DNA from: Callipepla californica brunnescens
Lineage: Eukaryota > Chordata > Aves > Galliformes > Odontophoridae
Direction of reading: 5' to 3'
DNA length: 64,000 nucleotides
NCBI GenBank assembly: GCA_023055505.1
Contig: JALIRH010000026.1
Location: forward strand, 9,377,591-9,441,590
Part shown: piece by piece, positions 61,578 to 64,000 of the stretch
Position numbering within the stretch: position 1 is the stretch's first letter
Layout of the letters: the number at the start of each line of letters is the position of its first letter
Notes under the pieces: generated by a model
The model's database searches: none
What the model was told of the DNA's origin: nothing
The model's input: only the letters and a program-made list of their open reading frames with translations
Made by a program: the position numbers and the translations under genes

Positions 61578-64000
61578 CACCTCTCCTGTCTTCGAAGCAA
61601 TGCTGAGTAAGCAGAGCTTACAGTTTCAGGGAATTTTTTATCTGTCTTTAAGGAAATCAAATACCAAATACCACAAGTTATGGATACAAGAGGCATTTAT
61701 ATTTAGTAGATATCTGGCTGTACCTTCAGCATTCTCCCTCAGAAAGGTTCTCACAATATAGCCTAAGTATTTATCGGTAATAATACTACAAAAATTTCTG
61801 TGAATAAATAATAGAGTAATAAAATCTTCTATACAAATTTTAAGGATTTACTGTCTCCTGTCACACAGAAAGCATCCAAGCAACACTGAGGGAGAGAGAT
61901 TTACTCTTTTCCCAAACCACAGAAAGATTTTATTGACACAGAACTAACTAGAAACTGCAGCAGATGTATCCACTGAAGTCATTTAATTGCAAAGGAGGGC
62001 AAAATTCTGTAATATTGAAAATAACATCTCCTTGTGCTTTGTTAAATCATTTCACAGTTTATTTGATGTTCGTATTCCCTATATAGAGAGATTACTGGGA
62101 TTGTTTTTTTGAAGTTTCAGAAGCAGCACGTAAGAAACATGTTTTCTTAAACTAGTGACTTTGGAGAGTGGCTAATACTAAAAGTAACTACAAGAATAGT
62201 ATTAAGGTTATGCTTCTTGCATGGGTTTCCTTGTGCATTCATCACTTGGGTAGTAATCAAATGTGACAGAAAATAAAACACACATTGTTTACAGGCAGTT
62301 TTCTGCTGACTCAAATCAAAACCTTGTTCTCCTCTCAGTCTGGTAACAAGAAATGTTTTAGGTTATATGAGTGCTTTGCTAAAAAGAAAATCTATTTTTA
62401 TGATTGGCAGTATGTGATGAGAGTGCATGATCTTTTTTATCAGTTCTGTAAATTAAGAAGAAATAATTTTAAATATTCTGCCTGCAACTAGCTGCTACCA
62501 AGTTACAGCTTCCTCATTTTAACTTTTCACAGCTTTGAATCGATCAGCAGACAACATGGACAAAATCTTTTTTACTGTTACCTCCATGAATGTCATTTCT
62601 GGAGTGTTTCTTTTGTTTATTTTTTTAAGTTTATTTATTTATTTTTCAGTCTTAACAATACATGCTTAAGTTTGTCTATGAGTAACCAAATGAAATTTCT
62701 TTCTTGTTTCTTCCTGTATAATTTTCTCTATTATCCATCCTGTAAATTGGAAAATATTGCAGTATGTTAAACATATTTAACAATCATAGCTTGAGTTTTT
62801 CTTATTACTTTGAGATAGAAATAATTCTAAGACGTTACACGCATGATTTGGTCACCTTCAGCTCATAGGCACTTCATGTCCTCCCCTGCCATCACATTCT
62901 CCTATGAATATCCCTCTAAGAAAAGGTCTATAATAATGACATAATTAAATTACTTCTAGTATCAGTTTTCCAAGATTATAACAGTAGATTAAACACAAGA
63001 TATTCTGAACAAGGAATCAGCACTATTTTAGTTTCTTCTAATTTTAACTGTTGAATAATTACTTTGTCTTTGCAAGTTACTGTATATCTTCTTAATGTTC
63101 TTTAATCTGTAAAATGGAGATATTGTTACTCGTTTGCATATGAGTCTATCAGGAAGTATCTGAAACCGAGTGTTTGCTTGTAGGTTTCTTCAATGACTTA
63201 AGTGTCTAGCTGATTTCCCTAGAATGTATTTAAATTGCAGTTAATTTGAGTTCATAGCAACGTTGGACTTGGAGATTGGGATAGAAAGTATGCTTTGTTT
63301 ATTTCACCTGTGGTTATTTTATGAAATGTTAGAGCAGAAAGTTAGTCTGAAATTACTGCAATTCAATAGACATGATTTTTTTTATTTTTCTTTGAAATAC
63401 ACGCTTCTCAAAAAAATATATTGCTGCTTGAGGCATTTTCAGCCTAAAATTTGCTAACATCCTGTCATGTAGCACTGCATTACGAAGTCTTCAAAAATGT
63501 GGGAAGAAGGGAGGGGAGTATTTGGACTGGTATTGGTGCCTCATGCATCCGTAGTGTGCAGAAATAGCCCAACAGTTCTTGCTTCGAAAATCTGCCTTCT
63601 GAGACAACAAGAATAATAAAAAACATTGTAAGAAATAGTTGTATCTGTCTTTAAGTTAGGAGTTATTTTATTTATGTATTTATTTAATTAATTTACTTCT
63701 TACATGATGCTTCTTGGAAACTACATTTTAATGGAACTGGAATGCACTTGTCTGACTTGCAGTGAAGCTTTGGAAATTATAAACACATAAGCATGTGATA
63801 GTGTTATAATTAGCTTTCAAATAGCTTTATGTTACTGCAGTACAGTAGTGTTACTAAAAACAAATCAGAAAGTTAAGTGCAGCAGAGAACTGAAGGAATT
63901 TAAAGCTGATCTTTTTGGTTATATTTGGTAGTCTTACGTAGATTAAAATTTGTTCTCTTATTTTCTCTGTTTTCATGTTTCCTTTTTGCAAAAATATGAG

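Larger units (their letters stand above)
59896..64000. other. Unique non-coding DNA with simple repeats
   Basis: No gene was recognised. It holds poly(A) at 60468-60495, a T/G-rich stretch at 60900-61018 and (AC)n at 61519-61547. (TTTA)-type runs lie at 62627-62645 and 63668-63695. The frame at 60854-61108 is a hydrophobic translation of TTG/TTT-rich DNA. Confidence 0.5.

Noticed and set aside
1..64000. Prokaryote-style features (operons, Shine-Dalgarno sites, CRISPR, insertion sequences)
   Set aside because: The transposon content, base composition and lack of dense coding are those of a vertebrate. No direct-repeat array with uniform spacers is present.

Overview
This window is almost entirely non-coding vertebrate DNA, most likely from a bird and probably a galliform such as chicken. 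Three signals point there. First, about fifteen pieces of CR1 LINE are scattered on both strands; several carry the avian CR1 3' end (a 'cccttccaac' motif followed by the 'attctatg/attctgtg' octamers). Second, there is one solo LTR of a type common in bird genomes, probably ERVL class. Third, there are two short mariner-derived elements of the Galluhop type known from Gallus. The sequence is AT-rich, has no CpG island, and has no open reading frame longer than 115 codons. That longest frame lies antisense inside the solo LTR. There are no operons, CRISPR arrays, tRNA genes or rRNA genes. The best overall reading is a large intron or a gene-poor intergenic stretch on a macrochromosome.

Layout. 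1-7.4 kb: CR1 3'-end scraps and a long decayed antisense CR1 (about 1966-2885), with a second possible antisense CR1 piece near 4.7-5.0 kb. 7.4-15.7 kb: mostly unique DNA with two sense CR1 pieces. 15.7-17.2 kb: a small transposon cluster made of a mariner deletion derivative, a (TA)n run and the solo LTR. 17.2-32.3 kb: mostly unique sequence with homopolymer tracts and two CR1 stubs. 32.3-33.35 kb: a heavily decayed, older CR1 of the type shared with turtles and crocodilians. 33.4-51.8 kb: unique sequence, CR1 3' ends and CA/GT microsatellites. 51.78-52.31 kb: a mariner-derived element complete from end to end, with 24-bp terminal inverted repeats. 52.3-64 kb: unique sequence, two CR1 3' ends and the best candidate exon.

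Genes. No gene could be identified. One 90-bp interval (55956-56045, plus strand) looks like a real internal exon: a good acceptor, 30 open codons in only one frame, and a T|GTAAGT donor. If it is real, the window lies in a plus-strand gene with very long introns. Two weaker exon-like intervals (45583-45638 plus, 47848-47927 minus) are listed as candidates only. Repeat family names come from recalled consensus features, not from a database search, and their boundaries are approximate.
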